The notes under the pieces were generated by a model. That model did not search any database, had not been told where the DNA came from, and saw nothing but the letters and a program-made list of their open reading frames with translations. Made by a program: the position numbers and the translations under genes. From a bacterium (GTDB taxonomy: Bacteria > Armatimonadota > Fimbriimonadia > Fimbriimonadales > Fimbriimonadaceae): DNA of 64,000 nt. How positions within the stretch are numbered: the first letter of the stretch is position 1; each line of letters opens with the position of its first letter. Where the stretch lies: positions 496,001-560,000 of the forward strand of contig JAIXUN010000002.1 of the NCBI GenBank assembly GCA_027483535.1, in the 5' to 3' direction. Of this stretch, positions 18,391 through 26,684 are shown one piece after another.

Positions 18391-19368
18391 CTATGGGTTT
18401 GGTAGGCGACGTACTTTTGACGAATACGAACGACGCCCGTTGATTGACATCACCATGTTGGTGCTCAACCCTACGCCGACAAGTTTCACACTCTTAATGT
18501 CGTTCTCTGTAAATTTGTCTGGATCAAGTTTTGCGACAGTCATGTAGGTTGGAAGAGCTAAAAGGAGGGCCCGATAAAGTTCGCTTGGCAAGCTCGAGAG
18601 GTTCATTGGAGAGCCGTAGGGGATCTCAAGTTTTTCCTTTATCGCTCTAGCGCAAGCTAGTAGCGCTTCGTCTGATTTGAAGATTTCGGTCAGTTTGTCG
18701 TCAAATCGTTTTCGGAACGACTTTGCCGATTCAACATCGAATGTACTGTAGAGGTGTTCCTCTTGCGAGATCATTTGGGAAACTGAAGACCAGGCGAAAC
18801 CTTCTCCCAAGGAGCGGCTGTAGCTATCGTCTGGAATGCTTCGGCTGCAAATGAGCAGCACCTTCTTTCCCCCAATTTCGACTTCAAAACAGTAAGCAGG
18901 TTCAAGAACAACCTCGCCGGGGTGCTCGGCAAAGCCATTGGCGTATAGTTTCTGAACAGTTATACTCGCCTCCTTGCTAACAATTCCCGAGACTAGCTCA
19001 ATTGCCGCAAGTCGAGCCCACTCATCTTGATCCGTTCGGCCGGTGTATTTGTTCTGTCCGCTCAAGTAAGCCTTTGCGGCGAGGAGCAATTCGAATCTTG
19101 GAAAGCGGCTTAGGACAGACGGCGAATAGATCGCCGTCACATCACCATCTTTGACAACTAACTCACCTTTGATCGCGGCTTTCACCACTTCCTGCCTGGA
19201 TTCGATGGCGATCGGCGAAACCGGCTTTAGAAGGTATTTATCGGGGTCTAGAATGCGTTCTCTGGTGACAAGCAAAGTCATTGCTGGAATGCTTGACGTC
19301 GAAGAAACTTGCCCCCCTTGAACTGCAAGGGTTGACAACATTGAAAGGAGGGCAAGGGTCTTCATCAC
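18391..19368 (-). CDS. Hypothetical secreted protein (325 aa)
   Basis: MMKTLALLSMLSTLAVQGGQ signal-like N-terminus; long ORF; no family recognised. Confidence 0.6.
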   Translation of the reverse strand: MMKTLALLSMLSTLAVQGGQVSSTSSIPAMTLLVTRERILDPDKYLLKPVSPIAIESRQEVVKAAIKGELVVKDGDVTAIYSPSVLSRFPRFELLLAAKAYLSGQNKYTGRTDQDEWARLAAIELVSGIVSKEASITVQKLYANGFAEHPGEVVLEPAYCFEVEIGGKKVLLICSRSIPDDSYSRSLGEGFAWSSVSQMISQEEHLYSTFDVESAKSFRKRFDDKLTEIFKSDEALLACARAIKEKLEIPYGSPMNLSSLPSELYRALLLALPTYMTVAKLDPDKFTENDIKSVKLVGVGLSTNMVMSINGRRSYSSKVRRLPNP

Positions 19369-19374
19369 TATCCC

Positions 19375-19854
19375 CTATAGGTCAACGGTTCCCCAGATTT
19401 CTCCAGGACGGTTATCCCATGTTCTAAACAGAGTTCTTGATGCGGTTGAAGGCGATCCGGACGTCCGGGAGAAAGTATTGGTGCCCTCTTCCGTCCATTT
19501 TTTTGCCATTCTCTGGAGCGTTTCTCCAACTTTAACTGTATAGGCAGGCCACTGCGTTGTTCCAGAGGAGTAGTTCTCTTTCAAGTCGCTAAACGGCGCT
19601 CGCCACGACGGGTCGCCACCGCTTAAGCCAGACGGAGTTCCAGTTACCAAGTCTTGCATGTGCACGACTTTATTTATTGAGGGAACAGTCATGTCACTAG
19701 TCCCAGTGTTGATGATAGCGGTGAGGCCAGCACTGTAAAGCTTGTCGCTGATCACCGGAGCCGTATAGGTTGATTCGGTCCAACCTGAGCTAGGTGCACC
19801 GATAAGTGAGGTGATGGTTAGGCCTAAGAGGCCAATGGATTCGATTATAGTCAT
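19375..19854 (-). CDS. Hypothetical protein (159 aa)
   Basis: MTIIESIGLLGLTITSLIGAPSSGW hydrophobic N-terminus; YTVKVGETLQRMAKKW faintly LysM-like; 6 bp from the downstream gene. Confidence 0.5.
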   Translation of the reverse strand: MTIIESIGLLGLTITSLIGAPSSGWTESTYTAPVISDKLYSAGLTAIINTGTSDMTVPSINKVVHMQDLVTGTPSGLSGGDPSWRAPFSDLKENYSSGTTQWPAYTVKVGETLQRMAKKWTEEGTNTFSRTSGSPSTASRTLFRTWDNRPGEIWGTVDL

Positions 19855-19870
19855 TTGGGTCCTCTGTACC

Positions 19871-19960
19871 GGGACCCGATACTTATAATCAGGACCCGAT
19901 ACTTATAATCAGGACCCGATACTTATAATCAGGACCCGATACTTATAATCAGGACCCGAT
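19871..19960. repeat. 20-bp tandem repeat array
   Basis: GGACCCGAT present 5 times (19872, 19892, 19912, 19932, 19952) alternating with four copies of ACTTATAATC; exact 20-bp period. Confidence 0.97.
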
Positions 19961-20119
19961 ACCAGTATTATAAGTCATGTAATCGAGTTTGTGCGGTCGA
20001 AATTCGCTATTTCTTAATGATATATAGTTGCAATAACGCGAGATACTCGCCTTGTTGAGGCAGCAGTCCCACTGATCGATCACAAGATCTGGCCTACCGT
20101 CTTGTAACCAATCAAAAGG

Positions 20120-21019
20120 TCACTGCTTTTTGGCCCGATCCAAGATGCCCTTCAAGTCGATCATGAACGAATTCCCACCTGCAACGGTCGGCATTTGACC
20201 GTCCCACTTCGTAATCCATTCGCGAGCGATAACCAACTCGCCACCGACAACCTTCAGCGCTTCGGCGTTCAGCTTGGCGGCTTCGGCTTCACCCTTTGCC
20301 TTGGCAACGGCGGTTTGTCTTTCCAGTTCGGCCTTGGCAAGAACGTACTTTTGCTTTTCGGCTTCCTGCTGAGCCACCTGCTTCGCTTCGATTGCCTTGT
20401 TGAACTCGGAGGAGAAGTCGAAGTTGGTGATCGAAAAACCGTTCGGCTCGACAATCAGGTTGTACGCCGCAAGCCGTAAGGTGACCTCTTTCTCAATCTC
20501 GTTCTTCACCTGAGCCCGGCTACGAATAAGATCTTCAGCGGTGTACTTAGAAGTCACCACTTTGATCGATTCCTGAACCGTGGGGTCGATGATCCGAGCC
20601 TTATACTCCTTGCCCACGTTCTGATACAGCTTGCCAACCGCGGAGCGATCGACTCGGAAGTTGAGGGCGACCGTCGTGGTGACAACCTGCAGATCTCGAC
20701 TTGCGGCGGTACCCGTGCTCTCCTCTTTTTGAGTTCGGACCTCAAGCAGTTCGACCGAATTCACGCCGGGCATGATCATGTGAATGCCCTCGTTCAGTTG
20801 CCCTTGAACGGCACCAAAACGCATGAGAACGGCCGAGTATCCGGCGGGAACAATGGTGACCGATCCCCAAATGGCGCCACCAACAATCATCAACAGCCCA
20901 ATGACGGTCATTGCCCAACTGGCGGGTCTCAGGTCGGTCTGCTCTTTTGTCTGCTTGTGCAGTCCGCGCATGACGAACCCCAGCGCAAAGACAATAATCC
21001 CAAGCGTAATCAATCCCAT
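20120..21019 (-). CDS. SPFH/Band 7 (prohibitin-like) membrane protein
   Basis: TIVPAGYSAVLMRFGAVQGQLNEGIHMIMPGVNSVELLEVRTQKEE; KYTAEDLIRSRAQVKNEIEKEVTLRLAAYNLIVEPNGFSITNFDFSSEFNKAIEAKQVAQQEAEK; start at MGLITLGIIVF. Confidence 0.92.
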   Translation of the reverse strand: MGLITLGIIVFALGFVMRGLHKQTKEQTDLRPASWAMTVIGLLMIVGGAIWGSVTIVPAGYSAVLMRFGAVQGQLNEGIHMIMPGVNSVELLEVRTQKEESTGTAASRDLQVVTTTVALNFRVDRSAVGKLYQNVGKEYKARIIDPTVQESIKVVTSKYTAEDLIRSRAQVKNEIEKEVTLRLAAYNLIVEPNGFSITNFDFSSEFNKAIEAKQVAQQEAEKQKYVLAKAELERQTAVAKAKGEAEAAKLNAEALKVVGGELVIAREWITKWDGQMPTVAGGNSFMIDLKGILDRAKKQ

Positions 21020-21092
21020 AAAAGGTGGTACGGACGGCGAATCATAAAGGGTGCGATCCCTTGCGCACGGTTCAGGTAAACCACTCGGCAAG

Positions 21093-21827
21093 ATGCCTCC
21101 TCGGCCCTTTGCCTGGCCCGAACCGTACCGCATGGCGGTATCGCTCACGTTTGATGATGGTCGCCCCACTCAGTTACCGATTCTTGTCCCCTATCTGGCA
21201 GCGCAACAGGTGAAAGCGAGCTTTTACATCTTGCCAAGAGTGGTGGCGGCGAATGCGGAAGGGTGGCGCAAGGTGCTCGCCGCCGGACACGAGATTGGCA
21301 ATCACAGCCACACCCATCCCTGTAGCGGAAGTCATCGTTGGAGTCGCAACAATGCCCTTGAGGACTACACCTTAGAGCGCATCTCAATGGACATCGATCA
21401 AGCGTCCGATGCCCTCGAGAATCTCCTCGGCGAGCGTCCTCAAACTTACGCTTATCCCTGCTACGGAACGTTCGTTGGAATGGGAATCGACCGCAAATCT
21501 TATGTGCCGGTGGTTGCGGAAAGATTCCTCGCGGGCAGATCGGGTCTCAGCGACGTCGCAAACGATCCTTCGTTCTGCGATCCGCACTGCCTCCTCTCGT
21601 ACGAACTCGACGACCGATCTCCCGAAAGCGCAGTGAAACTGCTGGAAAGTGCTTACCAAGACGGAAGATGGGTGGTGTTCACCTCGCACGAGGTCGCGCC
21701 AGAACCCGTCCCCGGAAAGGAGCGTTACTCGACAACTCTGGCGACTCTCGATGCGGTGATTCAATGGTGTCAATCCAAACCCGACGTTTGGATCGACACA
21801 TTAGCGAACGTGGCAAGGGCTCTTTAA
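21093..21827 (+). CDS. Polysaccharide deacetylase (NodB-like)
   Basis: VSLTFDDGRPTQLPILVPYLAAQQVKASFYILP; AAGHEIGNHSHTHPCSG; start uncertain (GTG 21051 also possible). Confidence 0.9.
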   Translation: MPPRPFAWPEPYRMAVSLTFDDGRPTQLPILVPYLAAQQVKASFYILPRVVAANAEGWRKVLAAGHEIGNHSHTHPCSGSHRWSRNNALEDYTLERISMDIDQASDALENLLGERPQTYAYPCYGTFVGMGIDRKSYVPVVAERFLAGRSGLSDVANDPSFCDPHCLLSYELDDRSPESAVKLLESAYQDGRWVVFTSHEVAPEPVPGKERYSTTLATLDAVIQWCQSKPDVWIDTLANVARAL

Positions 21828-23926
21828 AGCTCTTGGACGTCGATTGAGAACGTCACTTTAACCTTATCGGAGCCGTCTCCGGTAAGCGTGTATGACCGCC
21901 CAGCCGTACCTGAAACGCTGCGAGAAAGGGTCTTCGTTGCATGGTCCACGGTGATCAGAATGCTGTTGAGCGTGGACGATGGGTTGGCGTCGCAGTGATC
22001 GTCGTCCCCGTATAGATTGCCGTCCTCGTCCCAAATTTCAATGCGAACGGAGCTGGATTTGCCCGTGACGACCACGCTGTGAGACCAGTTTGTTGGGCTC
22101 ACGACCTTCTTGTTGTCGATCGCATCGAAGATCTTCTGGTCGGTCCGAACTGAGAGTTTGGCGAAGAAGTCAGGATCTCCAGCCGGGTCGATACCGCCGG
22201 AAACAGCCTCTACTCTAGTGACCTTGACGGTCACGCGGTAACTCTTCTCAACGGGCTTTGGAGGTTCCTCATCGTGAGGGGCGACTTCCTGATCTTTGAA
22301 CACCCGGGCGAAAACTCCGTGCTTCTCCAGGATCATCTTTTCGGGGTTCACTTCCCACTGGCCGGATCCATCGAATTTGCGGATGAAGCCGAGCATGGCG
22401 TTGTCTGGAATCGGTCCCGGGTTCGCGACCCCCAGGTCGGCAAGCAGGTTCCGCACTCCGGCAGGTGAGAGCAGAATGAGCTTGCTCATGACCAGCGTGT
22501 TGTACGCAGGTGCAAAGTCGCTTGGATCGAACTTGTCGTCGCTCCCTGGCCGAATCGCAAGGTCTTCATTGATCTGCGCCAGCGTGATGGATTCACCTTT
22601 GATCCGCCCATCGATCCGGGGTCGGTTTGCCGCGGACATGACGCGATCAAAGTAGTTTTCAGGGGCGCGGACCACATCGACGAACTCATCCCAGGTCTCG
22701 TATTGCCCGCCCGAAAACTTCTGGACCAGGAAGTTCATGGCGTCTTCCTTGAACTTTTCTAGTTCCTCGTCTGGCAAGACTTTGAGCAAATGCTCCTCGA
22801 GCATGTCTTGCCACGCAGCGGCATTCGAAGCCGCGACTCCGATTGCTTTTGGCAACCCGATCATCGCGTAGAGGTGGTTATTCGTGTAATCGCGAATCAA
22901 GACCCCGATCTCGTCTTTCTTCTTCTTGTCGTCGAGGTTGTTCTCATCGAACAACACCATCCGGCGGGCGATCTCGTGACTGAGCTTGGGCCAAGCTTCT
23001 AACCCGGTGTCGATATCCTTACGCCACTCCACCAGATAGGCGATGAGGGGCGCCTTGAGGGCTACTTTCGCGTCATCCTTCCGTCGCTCGTAGTCATTAA
23101 TTTCGCGACTGATGTTGTCGCGGACCTTCGAAAAGATGTATGGGATCGACTTGGCGACCTCTTCTCCCTTGTAAAGGCGTTGCGACAGAAAGGATCCGGC
23201 GCGAGCATCGACGAGGGTCTTGTAAATGAAGTTCTCGATTCCGGCGATGGATGTCACCGTGCTAACAGGCTTCGGGCAGTGTTGACCGATGTAGCCCTCC
23301 AGTACCAGGTGGCGCACGAAGTTGGTGGAAGACGTATTGAAATCTCCGCCCGCGTAATAGTTCACGTACGAGTGACCAAACATGTCTCCTGCGCCGTGGG
23401 TGAGATACCCGGCTGCAAAAGCACGAACCTTCGCTCGCTCGTCGGAGCTGCCGCGCCATTGAGAAGCTTCATTCCAAACGTGCTCTAACCAGGCGTTGGT
23501 CCCCCCCTGGGTGTTAAAAGGGGCATCGGTGTGGATGATCGCTTGACCCGTCGCGATATCCGGATAGGCGTCTGGCCCCATTGTCCCCGCCCGATAGTAG
23601 GCGCGATTTCCGTTGATGGCCGCAATCAGCCCCGCATCGACCGCATACCGCTTGATGACCGGACTACCCGCAGGTGGACGCGAGAGACCCGCTCCTAGAT
23701 TTCCCGAAGGGAGTTTCGACCCTTGAATTCGAGACTTGAAGTCGACGTTCTTTAGGCGCGTCCGGGTAGCCGGGAAGATCGCGATCTCGATGAAGCCATC
23801 CTTGGCGTCTTCCACCGCCATGTCGGCAAGGCTCGCGTGCATGAACGGCTTCCAGGCAAACGAGTCGGTCGCTAGGCTTACGGCTGCAAGCGTGGCGGCA
23901 ACGGTCAGAAATGTCTTTGGCTTCAT
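21824..23926 (-). CDS. Zinc-dependent phospholipase C-like protein with C-terminal C2-like beta region
   Basis: SFAWKPFMHASLADMAVEDA; HTDAPFNTQGGTNAWLEHVWNEA; YLTHGAGDMFGHSYVNYYAGGDF; C-terminal DPDFFAKLSVRT...VRIEIWDEDGNLYGDDDHCD. Confidence 0.75.
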   Translation of the reverse strand: MKPKTFLTVAATLAAVSLATDSFAWKPFMHASLADMAVEDAKDGFIEIAIFPATRTRLKNVDFKSRIQGSKLPSGNLGAGLSRPPAGSPVIKRYAVDAGLIAAINGNRAYYRAGTMGPDAYPDIATGQAIIHTDAPFNTQGGTNAWLEHVWNEASQWRGSSDERAKVRAFAAGYLTHGAGDMFGHSYVNYYAGGDFNTSSTNFVRHLVLEGYIGQHCPKPVSTVTSIAGIENFIYKTLVDARAGSFLSQRLYKGEEVAKSIPYIFSKVRDNISREINDYERRKDDAKVALKAPLIAYLVEWRKDIDTGLEAWPKLSHEIARRMVLFDENNLDDKKKKDEIGVLIRDYTNNHLYAMIGLPKAIGVAASNAAAWQDMLEEHLLKVLPDEELEKFKEDAMNFLVQKFSGGQYETWDEFVDVVRAPENYFDRVMSAANRPRIDGRIKGESITLAQINEDLAIRPGSDDKFDPSDFAPAYNTLVMSKLILLSPAGVRNLLADLGVANPGPIPDNAMLGFIRKFDGSGQWEVNPEKMILEKHGVFARVFKDQEVAPHDEEPPKPVEKSYRVTVKVTRVEAVSGGIDPAGDPDFFAKLSVRTDQKIFDAIDNKKVVSPTNWSHSVVVTGKSSSVRIEIWDEDGNLYGDDDHCDANPSSTLNSILITVDHATKTLSRSVSGTAGRSYTLTGDGSDKVKVTFSIDVQEL

Positions 23927-26673
23927 TGCATTCGGATCTCAAGGGGTGCGGAAACGTTGCCGGAGGAGTCGACGACGACAACCGTGTAAACGTACGATTT
24001 GCCAACGAGGGCAGAGGTATCCAAAAAGGTAGTGCCCGTCACCTTTGCGCCCACCACGATGGTTGGTTGACCCGGTCCGGCCGACCTTCTGACGATCGCA
24101 AAGGAAGCTCCGGCTGGGGACGTCCAAGTTAACGTCACTCCGGTCTCGCCCGCCACCGCTCGCCCGTTTGTGGCTGGGGCCATGGACTGCTTCACGGCAA
24201 ACGCCTTCACCGCATTCGAGGCGGGCGATTTCGTTCCTGCCGCGGTTTCGGCGATGGCCGTGTAGGTGTGCACCTGTTTGGGTGTGCGAGCCGTGTCCAC
24301 GAAGGTGAGGTCGTTTTCCCCGGCGGTTACGGGGAGGGTTCCGGCGGGCGCGCCGTCTCGCAAGATAACGATCCGCGCGACCCCGTCTTCTTGTGCGGGG
24401 CGAGTGACAGAAACCTGAATCTCGCCGTCACCCTTCGGTGCGGCAGAAAGTAGGAATGGTGCGGAGGGTGCCACCGTCGCCGGCAACGTGGTCGGGAGTT
24501 GTGCGGTCGCGCCGACAATGCCCCAGCGCGAGATCGGGGTGACTAAGTAGACCACCTCCCTTTGTTTGCCCTTCGGGATGGAATCTACGAAGCCCGTTTT
24601 CCCTTTCACCGTCGCAAGGTCCACGGTCGGTCCATTGACGGTTCGTCGCTGAACTTTGTACACGACTTCTTTCAGGTTCACCGGATTCCAAGAGAGCGTG
24701 ACGGTTCCGCCGACCTCCGTTGTTGGCAATGTTAACTTCAATCGTTGAGCGGCAAGAGGGAGGGGCTTAACACTCGATAGAGGTCTCGTTCGAGGCAACC
24801 GAGGGTTCGCCTTTGAGACTTTGACAAGGCTCGTTTTCGGATTGGAAAACTGCGGCGGTTTGGGAGGCGTGGGCGTGAATCGGGCGGCGAGTCCGGCGGG
24901 AGCAGGCGGCGCAACGTCGGAGGGTAACTGCACATCGCCTAAGGGGGTTGCCTCAGATTCCAGGCCGTTCTCCGCGTAAATCGCGGTGACAAAGTAGCTG
25001 AACTTTCTATCCGGCGAGACCTGCAAGTCCGGTGTCTGCACGGGCGGACGCACCTGCCACAGTGCCTTGAATCTCGCAATCCGCTTTGCCCTCGCCAGTC
25101 GAAGATTCTTGAGCGCGGCTTGGGCTTTTGCCTTCACCGCGGCGTTCGTCGTGGTGTTGATGATCCCCTCTAGTTCAGTTGTCGAGTCTTCTATTTCCGT
25201 GAAGAAATCGTCGCCGTACAAGGAAAGGATCGCCGAGTTGAGCTGTTCCGAGGTTCCGACCTGAATCGGCAAGCCCGCCAGCGGAGTCGGTGTGATGAGC
25301 ACCGGTTCCTGTCCCGGCTGGTCCAGGTCTTGGCGGTAGATCTTGTACCGAACGGTGAGACCACCCTCCGGAGCCGACGATTCCCAAGCAAGATTGACCA
25401 ATGGTCGAGAGAAATTGATGCTCGGCGGCGCGACGATCTTGCCACCCTGAAGTTGCGGCCGTAAGGCCGCCGCACGGACCGAAGAAACCGCTCGACCCGC
25501 CTTGGGGGCGTCTGGTCGACGCCAGTCCTCGACGGCGGCGCTAAACGGTTGCGAGGCTACGGATCTGCCGAACCCGTCGACGAGTGTTACCGTGTACTGA
25601 TAACTTCCCGGCGCGCTTAGGCGGTCTGTGAAGAACGCCACCGGCTCTTCCGAGGAGTCCAGAATTAGGATCGGCTTTGGGGTCAGGTTAACCGGCGTAG
25701 GCTGTCCTCCGCCAGACCGAGAAACTCGGTAAGAGACCGCGCCAACCGCTTTTTCAAAAGCAGGAGAGACGCGATCCCAGCGCAGAAAAACTTGTTCTTC
25801 GTCCTGAGCGAAGGTCAGCCCCGTCGGTGCTGGAGGGACCTCATCCGTGCCAACTTCAAAAGCGGCGATGACCCCAACGGGATCTTTCGATTCCGTACCG
25901 CCGGCGCTGATCTCGTACAACTCGTACCGAACGGTCTCACCTGCTTGGACCGCGATATCGGTTGCTCCCAGCCCAATTGTCTCTGCCGCACGCGCGTCGA
26001 CCAACGAGGCAAGGGTCAGTTCTTGACGAGCCCGAATGATCGACTGCACCGACGTGTCCAGCCCGGCGGTTGCAGGCTTGAACCCCGACCCGATCGTCTT
26101 CGGACCCCTTAAAGCCGATTGAAGCGCCTTCTGTTTTTCGAGCAGGGGCGCGACCTTTTGGGCCGAGAACTTCGGTCCACGCAGTTTCCGAATCTCGGTT
26201 CCAAGGGACTTGATCGACTGGAAACGGGTCGCTTGGCTCGTTCCCCGCTGAGGATCGAACGAGAGCCTCGGTAACCCGGCTTTGCTGGTCGCGGCGAGGG
26301 AGGTGATCTTTCGACCCTTGAACTTCGCGCCTAGTAGGCCATCGACAACGGAATCGTTTGGAGCGGCGATGATCTTCACAATCCGCCGGTTGTTGCCGCG
26401 AACGGCGTACAGCTTGAATCCACCCGCCGGTATCCACGTCTCCGGAAGTTGCCACCTCAGTCGAACCTCCAACTTTCCGCCGACAGTTGCCGTCGCCCCC
26501 TTCAAGATCACCTTTGCCAGAGATAACTGGGGCTCCACAGGAGGGCGCTGAATTCCCGTAGGAGGTCTCTTGATTTGGGGGTTGCCAGATACCCCGGCGG
26601 TGACGGTGAAACTCACGAGCGACAGCCCAAGAATCACGTTTGCACACTTTCGAAGAACGCGCTTTCTACTCAT
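23923..26673 (-). CDS. Large secreted fibronectin type III-repeat protein
   Basis: Repeated Fn3-like segments (PPAPTGLTFAQDEEQVFLRWDRVSPAFE, RYKIYRQDL, GTVTLSWNPVNLKEVVYKVQRR, GVTLTWTSPAGASFAIVRRSAG); signal peptide. Confidence 0.8.
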   Translation of the reverse strand: MSRKRVLRKCANVILGLSLVSFTVTAGVSGNPQIKRPPTGIQRPPVEPQLSLAKVILKGATATVGGKLEVRLRWQLPETWIPAGGFKLYAVRGNNRRIVKIIAAPNDSVVDGLLGAKFKGRKITSLAATSKAGLPRLSFDPQRGTSQATRFQSIKSLGTEIRKLRGPKFSAQKVAPLLEKQKALQSALRGPKTIGSGFKPATAGLDTSVQSIIRARQELTLASLVDARAAETIGLGATDIAVQAGETVRYELYEISAGGTESKDPVGVIAAFEVGTDEVPPAPTGLTFAQDEEQVFLRWDRVSPAFEKAVGAVSYRVSRSGGGQPTPVNLTPKPILILDSSEEPVAFFTDRLSAPGSYQYTVTLVDGFGRSVASQPFSAAVEDWRRPDAPKAGRAVSSVRAAALRPQLQGGKIVAPPSINFSRPLVNLAWESSAPEGGLTVRYKIYRQDLDQPGQEPVLITPTPLAGLPIQVGTSEQLNSAILSLYGDDFFTEIEDSTTELEGIINTTTNAAVKAKAQAALKNLRLARAKRIARFKALWQVRPPVQTPDLQVSPDRKFSYFVTAIYAENGLESEATPLGDVQLPSDVAPPAPAGLAARFTPTPPKPPQFSNPKTSLVKVSKANPRLPRTRPLSSVKPLPLAAQRLKLTLPTTEVGGTVTLSWNPVNLKEVVYKVQRRTVNGPTVDLATVKGKTGFVDSIPKGKQREVVYLVTPISRWGIVGATAQLPTTLPATVAPSAPFLLSAAPKGDGEIQVSVTRPAQEDGVARIVILRDGAPAGTLPVTAGENDLTFVDTARTPKQVHTYTAIAETAAGTKSPASNAVKAFAVKQSMAPATNGRAVAGETGVTLTWTSPAGASFAIVRRSAGPGQPTIVVGAKVTGTTFLDTSALVGKSYVYTVVVVDSSGNVSAPLEIRMQ

Positions 26674-26684
26674 GGAAGTTCTGC

